DNA of 64,000 bases from Dysidea avara (taxonomy: Eukaryota; Porifera; Demospongiae; Dictyoceratida; Dysideidae), in the NCBI RefSeq assembly GCF_963678975.1, contig NC_089276.1:25155059-25219058 (forward strand), written 5' to 3'. Below are positions 13,701 to 25,700 of this stretch, in pieces (position 1 is the stretch's first letter; each line of letters starts with the position of its first letter). The position numbers were made by a program, and so were the translations under genes. The notes below the pieces were generated by a model. It did not search any database. It saw nothing but the letters and a program-made list of their open reading frames with translations, and was not told the origin of the DNA.

Positions 13701-16700
13701 TGTACAATTTTCCTGATTATGCCGTACTCAACATCATCTTCTTGTACATATGCTACTGTTGAATTATTTTGTTTTATAACGCTTTTGTTGTTCCATTGGC
13801 AACTGTGTATTGATATATTATGAAAAATAATTCTGCTAAATATTTCAACAATTGCCCCCGAGATATCTGCTTCCAAATATTTCAGTACTTCCAATTCTGG
13901 TCCATTTAATAGTCTATCAACAACACCAGTTTGAGGTTTACCTAATGCATAAATATTATCCCCGATAAGTTGACTGTTAAATGGTACCTTATGCCGATAG
14001 GTAGAATGGAGGTGTTGAAATGCTTCTATAAAAGGTTCGGAATTTTCACCAAAAAGTTTCTCAACTGCAATGTGTAGATTTTTATAATATGAAAAAGAAC
14101 TTACAATTTGAGAATCAACATGTTGTGTTCCGTGGACTAGGTTCTTGAGTGTACCATTTTGTCCTTCAAAATAGAAACAAGAGTACACCCAAAGAGGGCC
14201 AAATTGACGGACAGTGTCAGGAAGGTGTAATAATAGGTGTACATTTGCTGACATATATCTTTTGCCATAGAGTATTTCAAATTGTTGACAAAATCTTTTA
14301 ATCATTTCTTCAGAATGGAGTAGTTGATTACTTGTAATTGATTGTTGTAGCAATGTATGAATTGAAATAACTAACAATGAATAGTGATCATAGTACCGTG
14401 GTGGTAATATTCCGTGAAGAACTGGAAGGGAATAATACAAAAGAAAGGAACGATATTCTGACGCTTTGAAGTACTTAAAATGAGTTGAAAGCATTTGTGG
14501 CTTTCGGGTTATAATTGATGGTGGGTTTATCTCCATAAGCCGTTGGTCAATAACATTTAATTTTCTTCCAATGTAGTGTTCCTTGCTGTGGTGTTCAGAT
14601 CCGATCCAGAGAGATAACAGTAACTTAACCACGCCCAACAATACACAGTGCATATAATCAATTGTTGTGCCATCGATGATGTCATATTGTTTTAGTATTC
14701 TCAGCCATGATGGTCCCTTTACACCGTTCACAATTGTGTTTGTCTTTTTTGCTTCAGATACATCCAATTGGTGCTGTGTACTTGATCTCTTTGGTCCAGT
14801 AGGATTTCTAGGGCAATATGGATAGATATGGACGTGTCCTCGTGCACTTGTCGTAAAGGAGGAACCAGATTGCAAACATTTGCAACACCCAAAATCTCCA
14901 TTGAATTGAATTGTATTCAGCATTAAGCACTTGGCTGGAAGATCGCAACTGCCTGCCAATAAAATCACTTTAGCAACAAATGGGTGAGGGCTTAAAGGAG
15001 GCTTGACCTCAATTCCAACCTTTTCCAATTGAAGAAGTTCGGCTGCTATGGGTTTTAAAAATACATGCATGTTTGGCTTTTCTTCTCCAAACCATAATCC
15101 ACCAATTATACTATTTTCTTTCAACAACCGCATTCTATATGGCAATTCATTGACAATAAAGTAACATGGCCATATACTAAACTTGGAGGAAGAAAAAATT
15201 GGTAACCCATCCACATTCCACGTTAGAGAAATGTTGTCAACATTGGCTAGAATTCCATTTGTTCGCATGTGCTGTTTGTATAAATGCCCATCATAAATAT
15301 CTTCATAGTTATTGTGATATTTTTTAACTCTTGTAAATCTGTAAGAAAGGTTGGCAAAGAAATATTTCCAAGAATACAAAGCCGTTATTTGTTCAGATAT
15401 AGATATATGCAAAAAGTATTTAAGATCCTTCATCGAGTTGAAAATCTTTTTGCAAACAGAACACACTTTTACAGCTGTATTGGAGATGGGATAAGAGCAT
15501 TGTGGACAGTAGTAACAGTATTTAAACGGTGTCACCAAAAAGGAAAAAAATTTCTTAAAAAAGTAATGTGTTTTAAGACATTTGTTTGGTTTGGGACAAA
15601 TGACCTCAATAAGGTAAAGAAGACCTGAAGCAGCTTCATTGGTAAGCTTATGTCGGACTATAAATGCTAGTAGCAGGGTCATAGTAATCCCAACTGTTAT
15701 AGATGCTCCTGTGTACAATGGTTCATTGCTGTCATCAGTGGTATCTGATGACTGATTTGGATCTGCTTCATGATCGTTTTCAGGATCTTGCTCTCTGTTA
15801 ATACCATGATCCTGTCCACCAACTTCTCCACCATTTTCATCAAAGAAAGGCTGGTGATCTGCTATTTCTCCTTCAATGTGGTTTTCTGCATCAACATAAC
15901 CTTCAAACGCATATGGTTCAATGTGATCTTCAATTTCATCTGCTTCAGTACAGTCTTCAATCATTTCAACGTGGTCTTCTTCTTCTTCAGTACGGTCTTC
16001 AATTATATCTGCTTCTATATCAGCTGTTGTTTCTATTTCTACTGGTTGCTCAAGCATACATTCACTGCCTGCATGTAACAGATTTGCCAGTTTATGAGTA
16101 AATATAACACTATACCTTTGTCCTGGAGTCTATCAATGTTCAAACTGATCTGTGGATGATGAATCTCTTGGCTAGTCACTACACCAATGCAATACAATGA
16201 CTTCACACACCTGATAGCTAGTATAGGTACATCTAAGTATAGTTGCATGATCAAGTTGATAAGCTAGAACCCCCCCTCTGTACAAGGGAAGAGTAGCTAT
16301 AAACTCAGTACCGTGATTGGGAAAACGTACAGCTGTTTTACTGCCTTAAATTGTGGCAAATTAATCTTAATTTCAAGATTGAACCCTAAAATCCTCTTAA
16401 GAATCCCCAAAAATAGCCTTTTACGTGTGGCTGACATGACTATACCGCTAACACTAATTTTAAAAAAAAACTTACGTAATGGCTGATCCATCCGTTCACG
16501 GTAACGAAGCCGAGTTCTCTGAGGCATTGCTGTCAAGGGATTACCCATCTGCAAATACTGCAGGTAAGGACCTCGGCGCTTTCGCTTGGGAAGAGCCGAG
16601 TTGCTGGCCATCTTGCGCGATTCTACGACGAGTGCGGGAGATATAGCTGTATACCCGCGTTACTACAACCAATCAAATTTTAGTATTAAAAAGGCGCAAG

Positions 16701-19700
16701 CCATTAACGCTTTCGCCTGGACTTAATCGTTCTGTTTTCTTCTTGTGTGTGCGTGGCGTAGTAGTTAGCGCTTTGGGTGCATTGCAGTCCTCGTAGTCTT
16801 ACAACTTCGTGTACACCAAACGGTAAGTATGTATACGTAGCTACAGAATTATCTAGCTGTAGCTAACTTGCGTTTAGGTAGCTTAGAATGGAAGACCCGA
16901 CATTCGCATACGTAGTGTGGGAGGATGGAAGGAAGAGCGTGATTAGATGCAACACAATCACGGAAGGAGTAGCTTCCCCAGGCCAAAACGTCATGATTAG
17001 GTGGAAGAAACAGAAGAGGATGTATCGAGCTAAGGTGATAGCAGTTGGTAAGGCAAATACAATTTGTGACCGGATTTGCAAAAAGGTACCTTTTTCACAC
17101 ACAAAATTTGACCAATTTTTTGAACTTCAAAGTTTCATAACTTTTGTTTCATTGCTTATAATTACCTGAAATGTTACATGAGTGCAGCTAAAGTATCAGG
17201 CTACATGTTTAAACTAAGAACAAGTTAATCAGTGTAAAGAGTCAAGCGTTACATCATTTTGTTTCCTGGCATGTAAAATGTGTGGAAAAGGTACCTTTTC
17301 GCAAATCCGGTCACATTTTATAGTACATTATATATGCATGATATTTTAGGGAATGATGAGCCTACTCTAAAAAGTCAAATGAATAAGCAGCATGTACCAC
17401 CACCTGCCCAGAAGAAAAGTAAGAAGAGAAATTTGCAACCTCAGCAATGGGAATCGACTGACAGACTGGAAGAAGAAATTCTAGCTGACTATAGTGATGA
17501 TGATGACTACGTACCACCTTTGCCACCCCCATTGCCTTTCATGTCTTTGTTAGCTGAATCTACTGACAGTAGTTCTGTCACAGTTAGTGCAACCACTACT
17601 TTGGCTGCCAGCCATGCAAGCCGAACCACTACCGTAACAGCCAGCCAAGCAAGCAGAACCACTACAACCAGCCAAACCACTACAGCCAGCCGAACCACTA
17701 CAGCCAACCGAACCACTACAGCCAACCGAACCACTACAGCCAACCGAACCACTACAGCCAACCGAACCACTACAGCCAGCCGAACCACTACAGCCAACCG
17801 AACCACTACAGCCAGCCGAACCACTACAGCCAGCCGAACCAATACAGCCAGCCGAACCACTACTGTAACAGCCAGCCAAGCCACTACAGCCAGCCGAACA
17901 ACTAGTGTAACTGCCAGCCAAACCATCACCTTAACTGCTGGCAGTCAGAATTACACTCCTGCCACCAGTACCTGGAACTACCTTGCCCCCCCATACTACC
18001 CCCCTCTTACTCATCCTATCCCGTATACCCACAATCATCTACTACATGGAGCTATCCTCCAACCGTCACCCAACCTAGCCTTATTTCAGCAAGTAGATCT
18101 GATCCTGCACTTTCAGAACTTTATGAAAACCTTAAGGATTTTGATCATAGACTTAAGGCAGTTGAAGATCAACTTGCTGAAATAAGGCAGGGAAGGATCA
18201 TTGACAATGAAGGAGAGCAAGATGACCTGGCAGTACTGCAGCTCACGAGGGAGCAGAAGATTACCATCAAAATGTACTGCACCAATGGGAGTATTCAATG
18301 GAAGCCAGCCCTTCGGAGGATTGTGGCAATTGTGTTTGGCCCAGATATCCTGGCTGCGTCTTGTGCAGTTGGTAGACGTAACTCAAAATACACTGGTCTT
18401 GACAGTAATAAACTTGATGCAATAAAAGGTATGAACCCATCTATGTGATAATTATATAAACTGTTATATATTTAGGCTTGATGTATGAACATTTCAGTGC
18501 GAGGTTTCCTGGTATAGTGACAAACAGTGCGATCAACATCGTCATAAACAACTGTTGTTGTTTAGCTAGAAGGGGAAAAAAAGTAACTGATGATGATGAC
18601 GATTAGATGTTGATTGAACACAGTTATATATAACTATATATATATATATATTATACTATATGTTTGCCTATATATTATTTCATTTTTATTAACAACAATA
18701 CAGTAATCCAAATAGCATACATACGATTTGCATGCAACTGAATACAAATTACATACAATTCGAATGCAGTGAATACATACTGAATATGTACAGTATGCAT
18801 ACAGTTTGTATATAAAATAGATGCAAGCGTATGCGTTACCTTGTTTGCATACAATTTACAAACATTTGTATGCATACAAATCTTTACATAAAATTTATAA
18901 ACAGTTGTATGTGTACAAAATGGCCAAAACTAGCCTTTTGTACACATACACAAGTACATATATATTATACAAATAATTTAGTGACCGTATGCATACAGAA
19001 TGTATACCAATTGCATACACATCTTTGTAAGGGCTACTATACTCTTTAGACAGAAATGTCATTTGAATACTCATATATACATGCAAGAACTAGACAAAAG
19101 TAACCTGGGTGACACTTTATACACTAACAAATGCCCTCACTAATATGAAGAAGTGATGGCTCAATAGGAAATATTTCCTGATAACTTTGCCAACTCAGTA
19201 CACTAACACCACCATCATCAGGATTCCGTAGTAGCTGACACAAAGATGACTGAGCAGCAATGAGGTGATTATGTGATCCACATAGTGGGTCCCAACCCAT
19301 ATCAAGTTCCATACTAAAATATCAAGACATGTCATACAGTATAGCAGTACAGTATAGTAGGGATCATGAAGGTACCCAAAAATACCACAAAAAAACCAGC
19401 CTTACTTCTTCACAACAGCTTGACAGTATTGGTTAGGCATAATTGGGCCCAAAAATGCCTTCAAAGCAATCCCAAACCTTTCCCACAAATTCCTATGGAA
19501 TATTTTTACAGGTTTTTGCAATTGAATTCGTAACCTTTACAATTGACTTCAATTCATTACTTTTGTATTAGAATTTGTCACGTTTGCACAAGAATTTGTC
19601 ATAGTTACATTGACTGCAATAAACCAGCCACTCATCACAAGGTGGATCATTTTTGCCATGGAGAATACCACTTGAGACACTACGGGGTAACTGAAGCTAG

Positions 19701-22700
19701 TTATACGCTAAGCCATCGAGTTAATTAGCTTGTTTGTGAGTGACCACACCCATCACCAATGGTGAAGTACAATTGCAAATGCTGTTGAAGCTGAAACAGA
19801 ATTATTGCCTTATAAAGGAATTGCTTACAACAATGAAGCAGCTGTTACATCTTGTTTTGTGTTTACTGCAACTGCCAATCTTGTCACAAACAAATTCTTG
19901 GGCGAATTGAATTCTTGTGCAAATTCTAATGTAAAACCAACAAACTCTACTCCAAACAAGACAAATTCAATTGCAAAGACCCGTATTTAACTAAAATTCT
20001 CTGCTAACTAACTTTCCTCATATTATGTGCTGGCTTGGTTCGGCATGACTCATCTCGGTTTTTACTACAGTATAAACACCCACCGAACTGAGCCAAACCA
20101 GCCCTCATAAAACTGCTATGCCAACACGACTCGGTTCGGTTTTCTATATTCGATGCGTCCACTAGATATTATATCAAAATAAAGCTTAAATGGATAAAAG
20201 AAACACTATATCGAATGGAACAATTCAACACTATTAACGGCTGGTATAAGCCATTAACCATTCCTAGAGCACAACCGTGTTTTTCTTCCTAACCACCCAT
20301 TAACAGAGCCCTACTTTATGCCATTTTCCAGGCTAGCACGCTTCATTATAGTGTTCTAAACACATGCCCATAAATGGGATGTCGTGGTTTCATAAACCGA
20401 TTTGCAAACTGTGCAGTGTAAACACAGTATAAAACTGATGCCTCCAGTCAATCATAACTCAACTACGGTTAATACTGCAGGTTTGAATTCTTTGCTGTTC
20501 AACCTTAGGCATGAGATGCCTTTTCGCCAACAGCAGTACTACAGTGCATGCATCATGGAGTTGCCTTTGTCCTCCCTTGTGATCCATTATTTTCTTTCTG
20601 TACTACAATGTAGGTGTTGATTCGCAGTAACACTTGATGGCCTCAGTGCAACTGGTTATAGTTAAAGCACTGCCATGCGTGTGTATGGAAAATACAGCAC
20701 AAAGGGGCATCTCGAGAGGCTAATACAGCACGAGGTGAAGCCAAGTGCTGTATTTGCCTCGAGACATCTCCCAAGTGCTGTATTTTTCATACACACAAGC
20801 ATAGGCAGTGCTTTAAGTATTATATTGTACCATAGATTATATATTCATTACCCGGGATATGAAACGTAGCGGTGCACTCCAATAGCAACCGTACATTCCA
20901 AAATTCCTATCCGCATTGTTAATTATTTCTGTGCACTCCACATTCTAGTTCAGCGATATGGCAAAACCATTAACTCTACTTCGTTGTTTGTTCATTTAAA
21001 AGTGAGTTTAAGGTGGCGCTGAAGTAATTATGTGAAGCCGTACAATGCCCATTTGTCACCATTAAAATTAGCCCACGTGCTTAATTAGCTATTTTACGGT
21101 GGTGGAGAACTCTGCTTGTGAACCATATAGGAGATCCTTGCATGCTATGCTGAACCGACACCAGAGACAACTGCAATCAAATAATGACAACACCAATATC
21201 AGTAGTCACACAAACTATTGCTATTTGTCTCCTAGCGAAAAAGAAGAACGGTTACGTAAACTCCACAATGCAGTCATTTCATCTAAGAAGCAACTCCAAT
21301 ATCTAAAGGACAAACTTGCTAGATCAATAAATGACACTGGAATTGATGTTGACTAGCAAACAAAGGACGACTTTGTGCGCATCATGAAGAAGAATGAAAA
21401 GCAAATTAAACTAGAATTTCCACCACAGTCGTTTCCACACCTTTTCTGGGAACAACAAACGCAGGCTGCATCTGTTAAAGACTCAAGAACAATGAGGTGG
21501 CACCCTTTAATAATAAAGTGGTGTCTGTACCTGCAAAATAAATTAAGTGGTGCATATGACTCCGGGATTCAGGTCTACATTAATTTTGAACATAATAATG
21601 TGTAATGCACCCAATATTTCAGGTGTAATAAAACTGCCATCTCAGCGAACACTGAAAGAAAGATTACACCCACTTTGTTGCAGCAGCTACAGGATTTTCG
21701 ACAGTAGTAGATCGGCAGCTGATGGAGGCTGCTGATATCACATCTTGCACTGAATTCCAGAAGTATATCACAATATTAGACGAAATGCACATAAAGGAAG
21801 ATCTTGTTTATAATAAAAGCACAGGTATTACTACTATATGTACATGCATGGGTATGCCTTCACACACATTCAAGCATGTTGCAAATGATAAAAATATTTA
21901 TATATTCCCATGTACATATGCAGGAGTACTGACAGGATTTGTTGACATTGGGGATATATACAGCCATTTAATGGAATGCCAAATGTCCATAAATGACACA
22001 ACTCCCCCACGACCAGTGCTAGCCAATTCCATGTTGGTGTTTATGGTGAGGGGGCTGTTATCTGATTTGGAGCTTCCATATGCACAATTTCCTTGTGCTA
22101 CACTGACGGGAGAACAGATATTTCTTCCCTTTTGGGATGCCGTGTCAAGGCTAGAAAGATGAGGCTTCAAAGTAATGGCAGTAACTGCAGATGGTCTTTC
22201 AGTTAACCACCATTTCTTTAAGCTTCATGATGACAGTTCGAAAGCCCTTGTCAACAAGACATTGAATCCATATGCTGATGAACAGTGGCATATATACTTT
22301 ATCTCGGACCCTCCCCATCTCATCAAAACAGTACGCAACTGTTGGGCAAGTAGGAAAAGGAATTTGTGGGTATGTGGCCAATTTTATAATATATAATACT
22401 GAGCGTGAAGTGTATGTATGTTGCCATAGCTATACGTTATCATATGCTTGTATATATGTCAAACATGCATATTACACATGTATACTCTACACATGCATGC
22501 ATTACCATTCATTTATTATACATGTAGTGTGATGGAAAACATATCAAATGGAGCCATCTACTGCAACTTTACCATCAGAACCGGGGGACAACAGGACTGA
22601 TGCTTGTGCCCAAACTTAAATATGAACATGTCTACCTAACAGCATTTTCACAAGATGAGGGTGGATTTAGCTGCACAAGTATGTTAAGATAAAATCCAAA

Positions 22701-25700
22701 TTAGCACGTGCCTTTGTGTATTCAATTTTAATGTTCAGGCACTGAGCAACACTGTTATGAAGGGTCTCCACAAAATACTTGGAAAGGAAGCAGAGGGGAT
22801 CATTAAATTTGTTGATATGTTTGACAAATTCTTTGATTGCGTGAATGTCCGGAATTTTGTTTCTGGCCAGCATTCCACAAATCCTTTCAAGTCACCATAT
22901 CAAGGCAAAAGTGATTTTCGATTACAGGTAAACTGATGAAATGAAAGATTAACTACGTTTCATATAAAAGTAGACACAAAGTGTGGAAAGAAAAGGAAAG
23001 AAGAAAAACTGAGTGAGAAGGAAGCTAACAAAATGTTACTTAGCTTGGAAACTCGAAATGGATTACACATTACAGGTTTACATAACAGCTACATGTATAA
23101 CTATTATGGTATGACAGTACAATACCATTTCATCTTTCATGCATGGTTCATATTTTGTAGTGTCATCATTTGTGGAATTAGTGAGATTTATTTTCAACAT
23201 TCCTGGAGTGGAAGCATTTCTGAGTGAAAAGTTGTGCCAGGACTCTTTGGAAGGATTCTTTAGTATGCAACATCAACGGGGAAGAATACATGAAAATCCC
23301 AACGTGCATGAGTTCTTAAACAACACTTAGCAAATCACAGTAATTAGATCTATCTGTCAAGGCGCTGTAAAGGGAAACTGCAGAGCAAGCACCAAAAGAC
23401 CTTTAGATATGGAAAAGGAAAACACATCTTTACCAAGAAGAAAGCGTGCTAAGAAGTAATCACCATGCATGCATATAAGTTTGTTACTCACAATTTTAAC
23501 CAAATACATACAGCTATATTCTATATAATCAATAATAAAGTGTAGGTTAGAGACCTAGAACGAGGATCTCCGTAGATTTTAAAAACCTCACTTCACTCGG
23601 TTTTAAAAATCCACGAAGATCCGAGGGCGTGGTCTCTAACTGACTTAGATAATGGGGCCAGTTTTATATGGGCACTTAGGTGGAGTCATTGTGGGTTTAG
23701 ATAATTTGTCGTTTCGAAATCGTCATTGTATTATATCCAATGAAATTTGACTTCAAAGTGTGGTTGAGAAATGAAGAAGAGTGAGCTTATTCCTTACCAT
23801 CCCAAATGCCCACCTCCTGGGTGGAAATGTCCCAAAAAGTTCAAATTAGGATTAGGATCACCATGGGAGTCCAGCGATAGCGAAGATAACGGCGATAGCG
23901 AATTGTTTCTTCTGGCATCGCAACAATACAAAGAACAAGCTCGCAGAACCTTGATGGAGGAGGAAACTAATAAATGTGATGAGGATGAATTGTTACTTAT
24001 GGCGTCACAACAATATGAAGAACAGGCAGGTAAAAACCAGATGGAGAAGAAGGCTAAAGAAAGTGTTAATGACTATCCGGCTATGACTACTAATAGCCAG
24101 TTTGGAAGCCCCAAATCTAATGCCCAAGTTAAAGAAACAAGAAAATCTGGCGTCCCAGCAAAGACGCGAGGGCAAAATGTTTGGGCATCATCATTGTGGC
24201 GTGATTGGTTGTGCATCGAAAGAGCTTGCCACCAGTTGAGGAGGAAGAAGAGCAAAATGTCCTTGAAGAAGATTTCACAACAATGACAGTACCTGCCATG
24301 AATTTTTAGCTCTCTAAATTTGTCTTGGAGGTAAGAAGAAAGGATGAAAAACCTTACGTTCCAGATGCAATTTATCAAATTTGTTGCGGATTACTCAGGT
24401 TGCTTAAAATAGCCAACCAAGCTGAAGTTGATATTTTAAGTAATCCTGAGTTTATATAATTCTGGGGAACATTAGATGCTCGTATGAAAGAGTTAAGGGG
24501 CACTGGGAAATATCAACCCAGAAAAGCAGAAGTTATCAGCCAAAGCCATGAAAATTTGTTTTGGGAGAAGAACCTTCTGGGAGATTCAAATCCTCAGCAA
24601 CTTATCAACACGATTGTGTTTTATTGTAGCCTTTTGTTTTCATTAAGAAGTGGAGCAGAACACAGACAACTTAGATTTAGGCCTTCTCAAATTGAGCTGT
24701 TTGAACCTCCCAATGAAAGGGTGTACTTAAAGTACACTGAAGATGTGTCTAAGGCTAACCAGGGAGGCCTTGTATCTAGAAAGAAAGAGCCATAAGTAGT
24801 GGTGCATTATCAAAATGTTGATACTCCTGAAAGGTGCTTAATAAGGTTGTATAAATTTTACATGTCTGTGTGCCCTAAGAATCGACCTGACGATGCGTTT
24901 TATTTGAAGCTACTTGTTTGCCCAAAAGGAGACTGCGGGTTTAGTACTGTTCCTATTGGACACAACATGTTGCAGAAGATGGTCCCAAATTTATTCAAAT
25001 CTGCTGGTATTGCTGGTTATTATACTAACCACTCTTTAAAGGCTACCACTGCAACTCGTTTGTTCGAGGCAGGGGTTGATGAGCAGCTTATTATGCAAAG
25101 AACTAGACATTCCAACACAGCTGTTAGGTCTTATAAACGGATTGGCGAAAAGCTGCGGCCACTCACTTCAGATGTTCTTAATAATACTGTTTCTGGTACT
25201 AATAATAACGTGCTAGATGATGTTGATCGAAAGAATACGATTCAGAAAATGAAAAATGATGGTGGCTCCAAGGGAGAAGAAAACAAAATGCCAAACATGA
25301 CCTTCACTGGATCTTCGAATTTTACAATCAACATTAATTATAAGTGATAATGTAAATGAATATGTGTACACACTAGATACTTCTCTTGTACAGTTTTATC
25401 CTATTCACTGCAGTTGTAACTTCATCTTTTTTCACTGCAATTGTAACTTTATTCTTTTCACTGCAATTGTAACTTCATTCTTTTTCACTACACTTGATTT
25501 TTTTTACTGCACTTGTAACTTTCCTTTACTAAACACTGCAACCTGCATCATTTTGACACAACATTAAATCCACAATCACTTGTCTTTAAGCATAATTCAA
25601 ATCCACAATCAAATTCCTTTAAGCATAATTTAAACCCACAATCGAATTCCTTTTGGCATGCTTATAAAAGGAATGGAATGGTTGCAATGCTGTTGGCTTG

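Larger units (their letters stand above)
12360..19115. mobile_element. EnSpm/CACTA DNA transposon with two divergent genes (ends approximate)
   Basis: It lies between host exons 9 and 10. It carries an intact transposase (minus) and a BEN-domain second protein (plus) transcribed away from a shared centre. Both flanks are rich in TGCATACAATTT-like subterminal repeats (12431-12716 left, 18700-19020 right), as expected for transposase-binding ends. I could not identify exact CACT- terminal repeats or the target duplication, so the limits are estimates. Confidence 0.75.

Noticed and set aside
17507..17929. Minus-strand 123-140-codon open frames rich in Val-Arg-Leu-Ala or Gly-Cys-Ser
   Set aside because: They are antisense to the Thr-rich minisatellite; the plus frame has splice sites and the BEN continuation.
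24799..25347. Prophage or bacterial integrase, hinting at symbiont contamination
   Set aside because: Sequence features match the eukaryotic Crypton/KIAA1958 branch, and the locus lies within a TIR-bounded element in an animal intron.
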